From Buxus sempervirens (lineage: Eukaryota; Streptophyta; Magnoliopsida; Buxales; Buxaceae), in contig OX387191.1 of NCBI GenBank assembly GCA_947561395.2, positions 34,985,439 through 35,049,438 on the forward strand: 64,000 nucleotides of DNA. The letters are read 5' to 3'. The notes below the pieces were generated by a model. That model had not been told where the DNA came from and made no database searches. It saw only the letters and a list, made by a program, of their open reading frames with translations. How positions within the stretch are numbered: position 1 is the first letter of the stretch; each line of letters begins with the position of its first letter. The position numbers and the translations under genes were made by a program. Below, one piece after another: positions 32,091 through 41,278 of this stretch.

Positions 32091-33941
32091 CTAATCCCTA
32101 CTCCCTAACTGCTCCTCAAGCTCCCTAATCCTAGCTGCCTGAGTTGCAATGATTCCAGAAGCACCCTCTGCATCAGGATCACTCAAAAAGGAGATGACCT
32201 CATCTGAAAAGGAAAGCTTGATCTTCAACGTCCTAAGGTCAGCCAAGGAATCCTGATACTTCTTCCGCATCACACGGACTTCAAAGCGACGAGCCTGCCT
32301 TTGTTCTTCAAGTTTCTTCTCCATGGCAATGCAGCCAGACCTCTGCTCTTCAAGCTTCCTCTCCAGAACAAGGACTTTTATCCTAAGATCTTGAGCCTCC
32401 CGTACCCATATTTGTTGAAGCCGCTTATGGGTTGCCCTTTCTGACTCCAGAATGTCCTCATAAGTAGGAGGAAGAACTGCAGGAGGATCCTCTGGTACTG
32501 GGGCATGACTCTGCACCTGTTCCTTGATCCAGAAGTGATAGTCCTTCACATGGGACTCAGAAAAGACTGGACCCCGCAGAAAGCAAACATAGGACCACTC
32601 TTTCATTAATTGAGCATTTAGCCCCATGGTGGCTGAGGTAAGTGGCCCTATAAAGCTCTCATAACCTGTGGGAATCATAATTCCTTGGGTCGCTCCAAAT
32701 TGCCGAAGAACCCTCAAAGGAAGATAGAGAACGGCAGATTTCAAGCCTGCTAGGGCCAGAAAATTTTTATCCCTAAAGCTAATCACTGTCTCCGGAGTAG
32801 GCTGATAAGTGCCAGGCCATCTCACTTGATCATCCTGGAGAGTACCCAAGAAAGTGAACCAGCCTTGCTTGCCACCTTGGATGTTAGGACATCCCCTATT
32901 GCTCATCAAAACAGGAACTTTCAATCTTGGAAAGAAGCGGCGAGTTATTTCTTCTACCTGGCTAAGATGGTCAAGCAACCAAAGCTGCAGAAAAAGGGAG
33001 TATTTTAATTTATTTCCAAAAAGAAAAAAAAAAGAAAAAGAAAAAAAAAAGAAAAAAGGAAGAAGAAGAAAAAAAAAGAAAAAAAAAAAAAAGAGAGAAG
33101 AAGAAAAAAAAAAAAAGAAAAAAGAAAGGAAAGGAAGAATAGAAAAAAAAAAAAAATAGAAAAAAAAAATACATGCATATTTTACCTGTAGGATAGGGGC
33201 GCAGGCAAGGAAGCGTTTCTTCTTCCTGAAATAACAATCAGTAAGAGCCTGATATATCTCTGCTAGGATCATAGGGGCCAACCTCTCGCGTTCCCTAACC
33301 TGACAGATAACTGAGATGAGAGCCAAGTCAACCTGGTCATCACCCCGTGGAAAAAGCAGCTGATTGACCACTATCAGGGTCAATGCATTAAACCTAGAGT
33401 CCTTGTCATTACTCCTCAGAAGTTTTTCAGTCAAAAAGGTCTTGGACAAGGTCAATAGTGCATCAGAATTTCCTAAGTCCTTCTTCCCTATACCCAAGAA
33501 AGTGGAAGCCTCCTTTTTATAACTAAGCTTTAGGGGTGGGTTCACAACTTTTTTAGAAAATCTAAGGCCAAGGATGGTTCCAATCTCTTCTATGGTAGGA
33601 GTCATCTCTTTATCATCAAAACGGAAGAGATTCAGCTCAGGTACCCAATGGCCTATCAAAGCTTCAATGATTTCCCACTTAAAGGGAATTTTAGGGAGGT
33701 GTAGGATGTGCCCTAAGTGGATGGAATCCCAACGAATCTCCTCATCAAGGGTCATGGAGTTAACCCATCTATCATAAAAGGAATCCACAATATTGTACCT
33801 GGTAAGATTAGGAGGTTTTGATCTAACAGGTTGTCTTGCAGGAGGAGATTCAACGGCAGGAGAAAGCGGCGTAGGGGAAGCCATGGAAGCGCCAAAGAAG
33901 CCAAGGAAAGCGAGAAAAGACGTGCTCAGGGAGTTTTCCAA
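32091..33941 (-). CDS. Antisense gene 2 of element G, DUF7745-like with coiled-coil tail
   Basis: The minus-strand frame is open over 616 codons. It starts MENSLSTS at 33941, but Met-20 (MASPTPLSPA, 33884) is the likelier start because a TATA box lies only about 35 bp before 33941. The N-terminal half (WEIIEALIGHWVPELNLFRF, then PTIEEIGTILGL) resembles the plant DUF7745/mobile-domain-type proteins known from Tat-lineage antisense genes. A pyrimidine-rich 201-bp segment (32985-33185) has GT and AG ends and looks like an intron; its length is a multiple of three and it holds no stop, so the frame stays open either way. The C-terminus is a charged coiled coil. Function is unknown. Confidence 0.7.
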   Translation of the reverse strand: MENSLSTSFLAFLGFFGASMASPTPLSPAVESPPARQPVRSKPPNLTRYNIVDSFYDRWVNSMTLDEEIRWDSIHLGHILHLPKIPFKWEIIEALIGHWVPELNLFRFDDKEMTPTIEEIGTILGLRFSKKVVNPPLKLSYKKEASTFLGIGKKDLGNSDALLTLSKTFLTEKLLRSNDKDSRFNALTLIVVNQLLFPRGDDQVDLALISVICQVRERERLAPMILAEIYQALTDCYFRKKKRFLACAPILQVKYACIFFFYFFFFSILPFLSFFFFFFSSSLFFFFFFFFLLLPFFFFFSFSFFFLFGNKLKYSLFLQLWLLDHLSQVEEITRRFFPRLKVPVLMSNRGCPNIQGGKQGWFTFLGTLQDDQVRWPGTYQPTPETVISFRDKNFLALAGLKSAVLYLPLRVLRQFGATQGIMIPTGYESFIGPLTSATMGLNAQLMKEWSYVCFLRGPVFSESHVKDYHFWIKEQVQSHAPVPEDPPAVLPPTYEDILESERATHKRLQQIWVREAQDLRIKVLVLERKLEEQRSGCIAMEKKLEEQRQARRFEVRVMRKKYQDSLADLRTLKIKLSFSDEVISFLSDPDAEGASGIIATQAARIRELEEQLGSRD

Positions 33942-33975
33942 TCAATAAAAGTGTCACAATGACGTTCCCTAGGAG

Positions 33976-34137
33976 TTTATATAGAAAAAATCGCAAGGCA
34001 GTAAATTCCGTAATTATATTACGGGCAAGGCGCGCCCGTATAGGTATTACGGACACGCCTGACCGTGAAAACTTCACGGGCAAGGTACGCCCGTAGAAAT
34101 TTTACGGGCACCGCTTGCTCGTAGTATAAATACGGTT
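33976..34137 (-). promoter_or_regulatory. Promoter of antisense gene 2 with half-site array
   Basis: A minus-strand TATA box (CTATATAAA, 33976-33984) is preceded on that strand by ten alternating half-sites. They start at 34006 (TTCCGTA), 34020 (TACGGGC), 34034 (GCCCGTA), 34048 (TACGGAC), 34061 (GACCGTG), 34075 (CACGGGC), 34089 (GCCCGTA), 34103 (TACGGGC), 34117 (GCTCGTA) and 34131 (TACGGTT). Steps are 14 except a single 13 between the fourth and fifth. The nearest half-site is only about 20 bp from the TATA box. Confidence 0.75.
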
Positions 34138-34339
34138 CCTTCGAAAAAATGCAAAAAAATGGGAATTTTTAATTTCCTTTGTTTCCCTAAGCTTCACCTG
34201 TCCCTGTTTAACATTCATGAGGTAATAAATACTATAAATAAAGAAGAAAGAACACAAATGGAAATAAATCAAACTTCTTTTATATACATGAATGTTTACA
34301 TCACTTTTACCAAAAAAATACAAGTGTATATGAATAATC

Positions 34340-37218
34340 CTAATCTAATGACCATGCAGGTCCGACCCTACTGCCACGGCCTCGTCCTCTGCTTCGTCCT
34401 CGGCCTGAAGATCGCCTGCGCTCAAAGACATGCCGCACCACATTGCGGGCTGTGCTACGCGGCATCCTGCTCAAAACAGACTGAACATCATGCCACATAT
34501 ATAAAGGTACAAGGCCAGCAGTAGGATGATCAGGAGGGACATACCCTGAAGTATCTACATCAGAATCAGTACGGGAAGACTCCTCTGACGTATCCACAGC
34601 AGCATGTGTCTCCTCGATATCCTCCATAGTAGGACTAGCAGGGGCAGAGGTCTCAGGTACATCAGCATCAACCCCAGGCTCTACAGGATCAGCTGTAGCC
34701 TCCGCCATCACCGCAGTCTCCACGGTAGGCTCTACCACAGCGGCGTCCACAGCCGAATCCATATCAACATCAGCAGATGTAGCAGGAGCCGTCTCAGCTA
34801 CTGGGGCAGACTCTGGCACGTCCTCAGTAGCAGGTACAATATCAGCCTCGACCTCGGGCTCTGCTGCAGGAACCTCCACTGGACTAGGAGACGTCACGAA
34901 CTCCACCCGTGCCACAGAAAACACCTCATCCCGGAAATGCATAGGCACGGGTGAAGCAGGTGAAGAGGGACCAGCTGTGTACTCCTGAAACTAAGAGAAA
35001 AATTCAATCAGAACAAGATAGGCTAATACAAAAGCAGGAATGGAAATAAAAATAAAAAAAGAAAAAGAAATTAACCTGAGTATCAGACGGACCCGCCTGG
35101 TCCTGTGCATCAGATGGACCCTCCTGGCCCTGGGCTCTGGCTAGCTGCCCCCGGAGATCGGAAATAGTGATATAGAGGGCGTCCCGCTCAGCGATCGTTG
35201 CGTCACGCTGGCGCTCTAGATCAGCATAGCGAGACCAGATCTCTGCCAACTGAGCCTCCTGAAATAGAGAAGAAAGAAGTCAGAAAAATGCTAAGGACAG
35301 ATGAAATAGAAATAGAAGATCACAAAAGAAGAAAGCATACCGTGGTGTCGTAGGCCCTAATCACTACCCCTCCTATCTCCGTGACTCCGCCACGGACAGG
35401 CATGGGTGACATGAGGCACCCAACAGAAGATCGCCTGAACCATGCATCATAGTCACCCTCCTCCAATAATGTCTCTGCCCCAGTCCAATCTAAGAACTGG
35501 GCAGGATCAACAGGCATAGGAGGATAGAGAGGAGTAGTATCTGGCGGAATGGCAGGAATCCGTGGCTCTCCCACATGCTGAAAGAAGAAGCGCTCGCCGC
35601 AATACCAGATGCTGCCCAACTGACCAATAAAGAACTGGTATCTCTGTCGTCTCTGGTCAGGGACAAATGCATCATCTCTCGCAGCCTGCAGGGCCAGCAC
35701 CTCATGAATGTCCTCCATCCTGGGGACAAATAGCTGAAAAACAGAACAAGACATCAGATATGCGAGTCCAGGAAGAAAAAAAAAGAAGAAAGTAGAGAAA
35801 TTAAAGAAGATTACCTCAGACCGATACAACCTGTCCAAGTGGGCCCGGGCGGACCTGGGACGACTCTTTTCAGAGTCGTGCTCTACATGACACCATCTGA
35901 GTGCCATGGGATACGTCTCCTCAGGCATCGTAGAGGTAGGGCGGAAATAGGGTATATAAACCCTAGCAAAAAACTACAAAAATAAGAAAAGAGTTAGAGG
36001 AATAGAAAATGAGAGATAAGGAAAAGAGAAAGAGAGAAAAAAGAAAAGAAATAAACATTTCACCTGCAAGAAGGGCCAGAAGAACCTGCACCCAACTCCA
36101 GCCCCTCTGGAAGTAGAGAGGCCACTCACTGATCGGCGCAGGCCAGCCAGAATAGTACCAAATATGAGTGGGCCCCAGGCATACCTCCTCGCCCGCTGCA
36201 AATCTCCCAGAAGACTCAAGAAGTGAGGACTAACTGAAGTCGTGTCCTCTGGGAAGAAGCAGGATCCCATCATATACAGAAAAAGAAATCGGAAGGCGAA
36301 GGGGAACACATGGTCACCGGCAGCAAGTTGGCCAAACTGCCTCCTCCCGAAAGTCTCTCTCAGCCATGTCAGAGACAATCTAGCTCTCCCCCGATCCCAT
36401 GCCTCAGGAGGCAGCACAATATATCCAAGATAACCAGCAATCTCATCGGCCTCTGGCATCGCCATCTCAGTGATAACATCACCGATCATCCTAATCCCGG
36501 TGATGAGCGTGAAATCAGAAGGCCGGATCCCAATCTCAACATCTGGGAAGTGGAAGCTCAAGGTCTCTGGGAAAAACCTCTCCAATAATGCTGCAATGAG
36601 GGCTCGATCCAAGCGAACGTCCGGGATGGTGATAAACATGCCGAAACCGTATAATCCTAGCTCCCGACGATAGGCCGAACTGCAAGCTCTCAAGAATCTA
36701 GTAAAGCTGGCCCAACTCCCTCTATAATGGGACATAGCAAAATCCAAAGGGATATCCGCCCTAACGCAAGCTGAAGGATGAGTCCTCAAACCATGCAGAA
36801 GATCAGTGTCCCTAATCTGGGCAGCCACCTCCTCAGGGATCTCAACCCTGGTCCTGGCCTCATCTCTGCCACGGCCCCCTCTGCGGCCTCCTCTATGACC
36901 CTCATCAAGGTCTCTATCTACGCCTCCAGCTCTGCGTCTGCTACGGCTCCTATCTCTGCCGGAAGCCTCAACAATCGGCTAAAAGAAAATAATTGAAGAA
37001 TCAGGAAGATGTTTTTGTAAAAGAATGTTAAAATCTGAAGGGTTAGAGTATACCTCTGGGGTCGCCTCACGCGAATCCCCAGAAGGGAAATCTGGGATAT
37101 CAGAATCAGAATCCCTCTCGGTCCTCGAAGACGAGGCCACATCAGCAGGATCTCGCCTAACCCTCGAGGAGGAAGGCTCATCTGCAGGATCTCGGGAAGC
37201 CGATCTAAGGCGGGCCAT
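34340..37218 (-). CDS. Antisense gene 1 of element G, plant-mobile-domain-like, intron-containing
   Basis: Minus-strand open blocks are separated by short T-rich gaps with GT...AG ends, suggesting six exons: about 37218-37054, 36978-36064, 35972-35815, 35733-35341, 35258-35076 and 34984-34340. It opens MARLRSASRDPADEPSSS. The large second block has an R/G-rich lead and then a domain with LYGFGMFITIPDVRLDRALI, GIRPSDFTLITGI and RRYAWGPLIFGTILAGL, which resembles the plant mobile domain (PF10536-like). A short coiled coil (fifth block) follows. The last block is acidic, A/P/E-rich, and ends in an RGRSRGRGRG tail. Such antisense genes are known in Tat-lineage elements; their role is not established. 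Exon limits are by eye. Confidence 0.65.
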
Positions 37219-38675
37219 CTACGGTTCAAATCAGGGAGTTGGTTAATCATTCTTGTTAAAAATTCTTAATTGCTTAATCTTTATTTTAACCAAGCTTAAT
37301 TGATTTACAGGAAAAAGAAAATGGAAAATGGAAGAAAATGATTCAGAAACTCCCAATCAAATCAGAAGGAGTTTATGTTTGGAGAAATTTTATTGTTTTA
37401 TTTACTTGTCTTTGCTTTAATCAAGAAAATATATAAAAATTATATGTAGGAAGTTTAGGCTTCCTGTATATTCTATTTATATCACAAAAAAAAGATATGT
37501 GTTAAGAATTGATTTTAATCTTCTCTTTTGTATGTTTGTTTCAGGATGGAAATTCAAGCCTAATTGTGTTGTGATTGTGGTAAGAGAAGTGCTCATCAAG
37601 TTTAGGCTTATTCAGTTATAGATTCAAAAATCTATCATGGTTTTGTCAATTGGATTAAGGATCGGCTTGATGGAGTCAAGATCATTAGTCTACCGACCCC
37701 TCTGGTATAGATCCAAGTGGGTCAAAACCAATTTGCTAAGATGCATGGGCGAGCAATCATCTAGCATCCCATGATCAAAAGATAGTTTCAAGAAACTTAA
37801 AACAACATTCCAGAAGCTGGTATTGAGCATACAAAAGTCTACTAGCATGCATCAAAATCATGAAAAATGCAGTATCAATCAAAACATGATTTCAACAAGG
37901 CAGCACAGCAGTTCAATAAAAATTGAGCATGGGTCAAACATGAATCCAGAAGCATTACATTCTCATAGGTGTCATGGGCAAGGAAAGTGGCAGCCTATAA
38001 TGATGAACAAGCCAAAATTTGAGGGAGTTTGGCCATTCAAGTACTAGTGCATTCATTCAAAATTTTGCAATCATATTCAGACAGGAATTAACAGTATAAG
38101 AGTTTGGTTCATGAGGCACAAGTCATTCAATTTCATATGATCAGACAAGGTGTCGAAGAACTCTGGAAATTGAGCAGAAACAATTAAAAATCATTGTATT
38201 CATTCAGTCATGGATTTTGAACAATGATTCTCAGTCGAATAGTTGAGATGAAAGCTACTGTTCGACATACCTGTGTGGGTCGAATGAGAAGTTTGCAAAA
38301 TAGAAATGGAAGCCTCGAACTCACTCACAGGAGATGTTTGGGTGATGCTTGGAGTGAAAGGAAGCAGTCTCGGCAAGGCCACTGTCGCAAAGATCAAGCC
38401 AATGATCGTCAGACACACCACTGTTCTAATAAGAGCATCCAAGGCCGAATGAGCTAGCCGTTGTCGTCGGAAATTTGAGTCGCCGAAGATGGTCGCCGGA
38501 GATGATAGGAGTTGCCGGAGAAGAATAGTAGTCGCCGGCGAAGTCGTGTGAGATGTCGGACTGTTGGAGAAGAAGAGGCAGAGACCGGAGAAGAAAGCAC
38601 GGACAGAAGAGGTTTAGGGCAAAATGCGAGCAGAGAAGGAAAAGTCGCGTTCGCAAGATTAAGAAGGAGTTCAAA
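37219..38675 (-). other. Upstream region of antisense gene 1, possible 5' exon and intron
   Basis: Between the array at 38676 and the gene start at 37218 the minus strand shows a C/T-rich, UTR-like stretch (about 38480-38660). After it comes a frame opening at 38442 with a hydrophobic run (VVCLTIIGLIFATVALP) that reaches a consensus splice donor CACAG|GTATGT (GT at 38269-38270). The rest is A/T-rich without a gene. It may be a first exon and long intron of antisense gene 1, or a separate small gene; I cannot decide. Confidence 0.35.
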
Positions 38676-38779
38676 ATCCGTAAAATCAGTACGGGCATCA
38701 GACGCCCGTGAAAGCACTACGGTCCCGGTCGCCCGTGAACCCTCTACGGGCAGGGTCTGTCCGTAAGCCAAATACGGGC
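38676..38779 (-). promoter_or_regulatory. Half-site array upstream of the antisense unit near the G 3' LTR
   Basis: Eight alternating half-sites: ATCCGTA 38676, TACGGGC 38690, GCCCGTG 38704, TACGGTC 38718, GCCCGTG 38731, TACGGGC 38745, GTCCGTA 38759 and TACGGGC 38773. Steps are 14,14,14,13,14,14,14, the same pattern as the LTR array. On the minus strand it is followed by C/T-rich sequence like a plant TATA-less promoter, so it may serve antisense gene 1. Confidence 0.7.
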
Positions 38780-39113
38780 GAAGCCAAAATTGCATATTTT
38801 TATCATTTTCTCACAATTTTTAGGAGATTAATGTAGATATTAGTTGTAAGTTGCAAGGATTGCCATCTTACCCACTTTTGTTTAAAAATTTTGTCTCAAA
38901 TCTCACTTCATAGCCCACAAGTGCTCAGTGAGAAGAGAGAGGAAGATTTGGCCCTTAAGCTGAGGGATTACTTAGCAAATCTTCCACAATCAATTCTTTT
39001 TTTCGAAAATCAACCATTTTAATCCTTGCAAAGTGCAATTGATTATACAAAAATCTCAAAAAGTGCAATTGGCGGGTCTTTTTGCTCTCTGCTTATAATT
39101 GGTTCCAATTACC

Positions 39114-39130
39114 AGCAAAGAGGGGGCAGC
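39114..39130 (+). other. Polypurine tract of element G
   Basis: GCAAAGAGGGGGCAGC directly precedes the TG of the 3' LTR, as expected for plus-strand priming. Confidence 0.85.
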
Positions 39131-40776
39131 TGTAGACACCCCAAATTGCACTACCAAATGAGAAAATAATAAAAACATGTAATTAGAGCTTAAAACAGGT
39201 CAAAAAGGCCTAAAAATAGAATGAACAGGCTTTGCCCGTATTGGCTTCACGGGCCGGTCTCGCCCGCAAAATATCTACGGGCAGGCGTGCCCGTAGTACT
39301 AATACGGTCACCATTGGACCGTAAATCATTTACGGGCATTAAAGACACGTGCAAGTTTTGTCCTCCTCTCGATTTCCGAGCTTTATTTGAAGTCCAATAT
39401 ATCTTTAAACGAGCGAATTAAGTATTTTATTCGCTGAAGCCACTATGGATGGGCATTATCTCTATATTTCACTCTATCCTGAGGATCAGGATATATCCTT
39501 CTGGACCAGCCTTGCCCCTGGGTGTGTCTATAAATAGAGGCTCATTCCTCTAGCTTAAGGCCACGAAATTTTGAAGTCAAAGAAGTACAAGGAACTCCAA
39601 GAGAAGAACTCCTGCTGCTCTGCCTGCTCAATCCAGGTAAGTCCCCTACCCCTTTTATTTTCTGTCTTCAATTCTAGAAGTAATAGGATCATCTCTATTG
39701 CGGTAGACTAAGGCCATATCTGTTTTTGTATTCCTAAACCTATCTCTAAGTACCTCAAGGGTCTCTCTAGCCGTAAAACGTGAAGAGAGAACTAGGGGAA
39801 AAGAGAACAGGTGGATCCGTAGGGTAGACCCCCATGTGCTCTAATCTGTGAGATGTGGCTATTTTAAATATCCTGATCATGTTTTAATGCTTTTTATGAT
39901 ATATCTGAATGAATAACATGAATCTATGATGTTTATAGCATGAGATCCCCACTTTTTGATAAAATTTGGATTTTTGCCACTTTTGCACCTACAGCACTGT
40001 TTTCATGATTTTTGTGGTTTTAGGCTAGAATCTTGGATTTATCATGATCAATATGGTAGATCTGAATCTAGAAGCCTGAAAGTAAATTCTAGGGTTTCAT
40101 GAAATTGTTTTTAAATTGTTTTTCATTATTGAGAGAAGACCCTACGGTCTAAATTCTCCCCTTTTGGTGTTTTTCATCAACGTGGGTATTTTTGGTTTTT
40201 ATTTTCAGATTTAATGTGAAATTTGGGCTTTATCTATGTCCTGGACTGTTCAAGTTAAATTTTGAAATATTTTATAAAAATCATATTTTTCCAGATTTCT
40301 AGAATTTAACTTGAAGCCAGATTTTTGGATTTTTCACTTTAAATTGATTTTATTTGATTTTATCTTGATTTTGTGTTGATCATGAAACCCTAGGCATGGT
40401 ATGATCATATTTGATAGTTCTGGATCAATCAGACTATTCATATGAAAAAACCATATATTTTGCCTTTTTTGTGATTTTGTGTGATTTTCATAGCAAGCTT
40501 TTTCCTTTATTTTTAACATGAACAATACCTGGCAACCACCTTGTGTGGATGAATAGGGGTGCTTAACACCTTCCCCTGTTCATAACCTAATCCCCTTACC
40601 CATCTCTGGTTGTTTTTTTTAGGAGGGATATTTTGCCCTAAAAATTGCCTTTTGTGCTTATTTAATATTTTGGTGTCCATTCACACCTAAATTGGATGGT
40701 GGCGACTCTTTGTTTAATATAATCCCGCGTGATGATTGAGGAAATCATTTAGATTGATTTTTTCCCATGTCTCACA
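39131..40776 (+). repeat. 3' LTR of element G
   Basis: Same length (1646 bp) as the 5' LTR, with about three differences noted by eye. Half-site array at 39234-39337 and TATA box at 39528-39535. The target duplication GGTAG follows at 40777-40781, after which LTR Y resumes. Confidence 0.97.
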
Positions 40777-41278
40777 GGTAGGCCTCCGGATCGGATTTTA
40801 GCAGAAAGTCAACTTTTGGCTCTGCTCAAGTTTGACCGCCCGCAGAACCTTCATCCGGACCCCGATTCCTGCAAACTCAGTTGCGTTGGAATCGTGTCGA
40901 GATTCTCTATCCAATGATATAAAGCGAGGTACTTCGCACGGAATTCAAGGAAAAGTCAACTCTCGGCTTTTCCTTAAGTTTGACCGCCCGCCGAACCTTC
41001 ATCCGGACCCCGATTCCTGCAAACTCAGTTGCGTTGGAACCGTGTCGAGATTCTCTATCCAATGGCATAAAGAGAGGTGGCCAATTTTCACTTGATCAAA
41101 AAGTCAACTTTTCACCCCTTAGGGTTTGACTTTTTGTCCAGGTTTGTATTTTTGGTTTTTTTCGGGGAGCGCAAAAATGAGGTGCTTACATTGGTCTTGC
41201 TCTTTTTGCCCCAGTTGGACAGGCACAAATGGTTTTTGTTGTGGAGGATGAGTGGGAACTGCCGCCAGATGTGGGAAT

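Larger units (their letters stand above)
19608..40776 (+). mobile_element. Element G: Ty3/gypsy, Tat/Ogre-like, 21.2 kb, looks whole
   Basis: It is bounded by identical-length 1646-bp LTRs (19608-21253 and 39131-40776) and a perfect target duplication GGTAG (19603-19607 and 40777-40781). The order is LTR, primer-binding site, long leader, gag, pol (protease, reverse transcriptase, RNase H, second RNase H, integrase), two antisense genes, polypurine tract, LTR. The second, archaeal-type RNase H before integrase and the antisense genes behind pol are marks of the Tat lineage. I count about three LTR differences (about 0.2%), or roughly 70 thousand years at 1.3e-8 per site per year. The main frames are open, so the copy looks whole. 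It sits inside LTR Y. Confidence 0.95.
16619..41190 (-). mobile_element. Y: solo LTR of about 3.4 kb in X gag, split by element G
   Basis: On the minus strand it starts at 41190 with TGTAAGCACCTCATTTTTGC and ends at 16619 with CGCGCACA. Two parts, 40782-41190 and 16619-19607, are separated by element G. The X gag frame is continuous across it, and the flanks are TTGGT (41191-41195) and TCGGT (16614-16618), a target duplication with one mismatch. That makes it a solo LTR rather than a complete element. It has a minus-strand TATA box (19064-19071), a tandem module of about 148 bp near its start and a GC-rich palindromic island (17660-17990). Its start resembles the starts of X, Z and W. Confidence 0.8.

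Noticed and set aside
16619-41190. Y as the 3' LTR of element X or the 5' LTR of another element
   Set aside because: Its start differs from the X LTR, X gag continues on both sides, and near-matching 5-bp flanks (TTGGT/TCGGT) fit a solo LTR.
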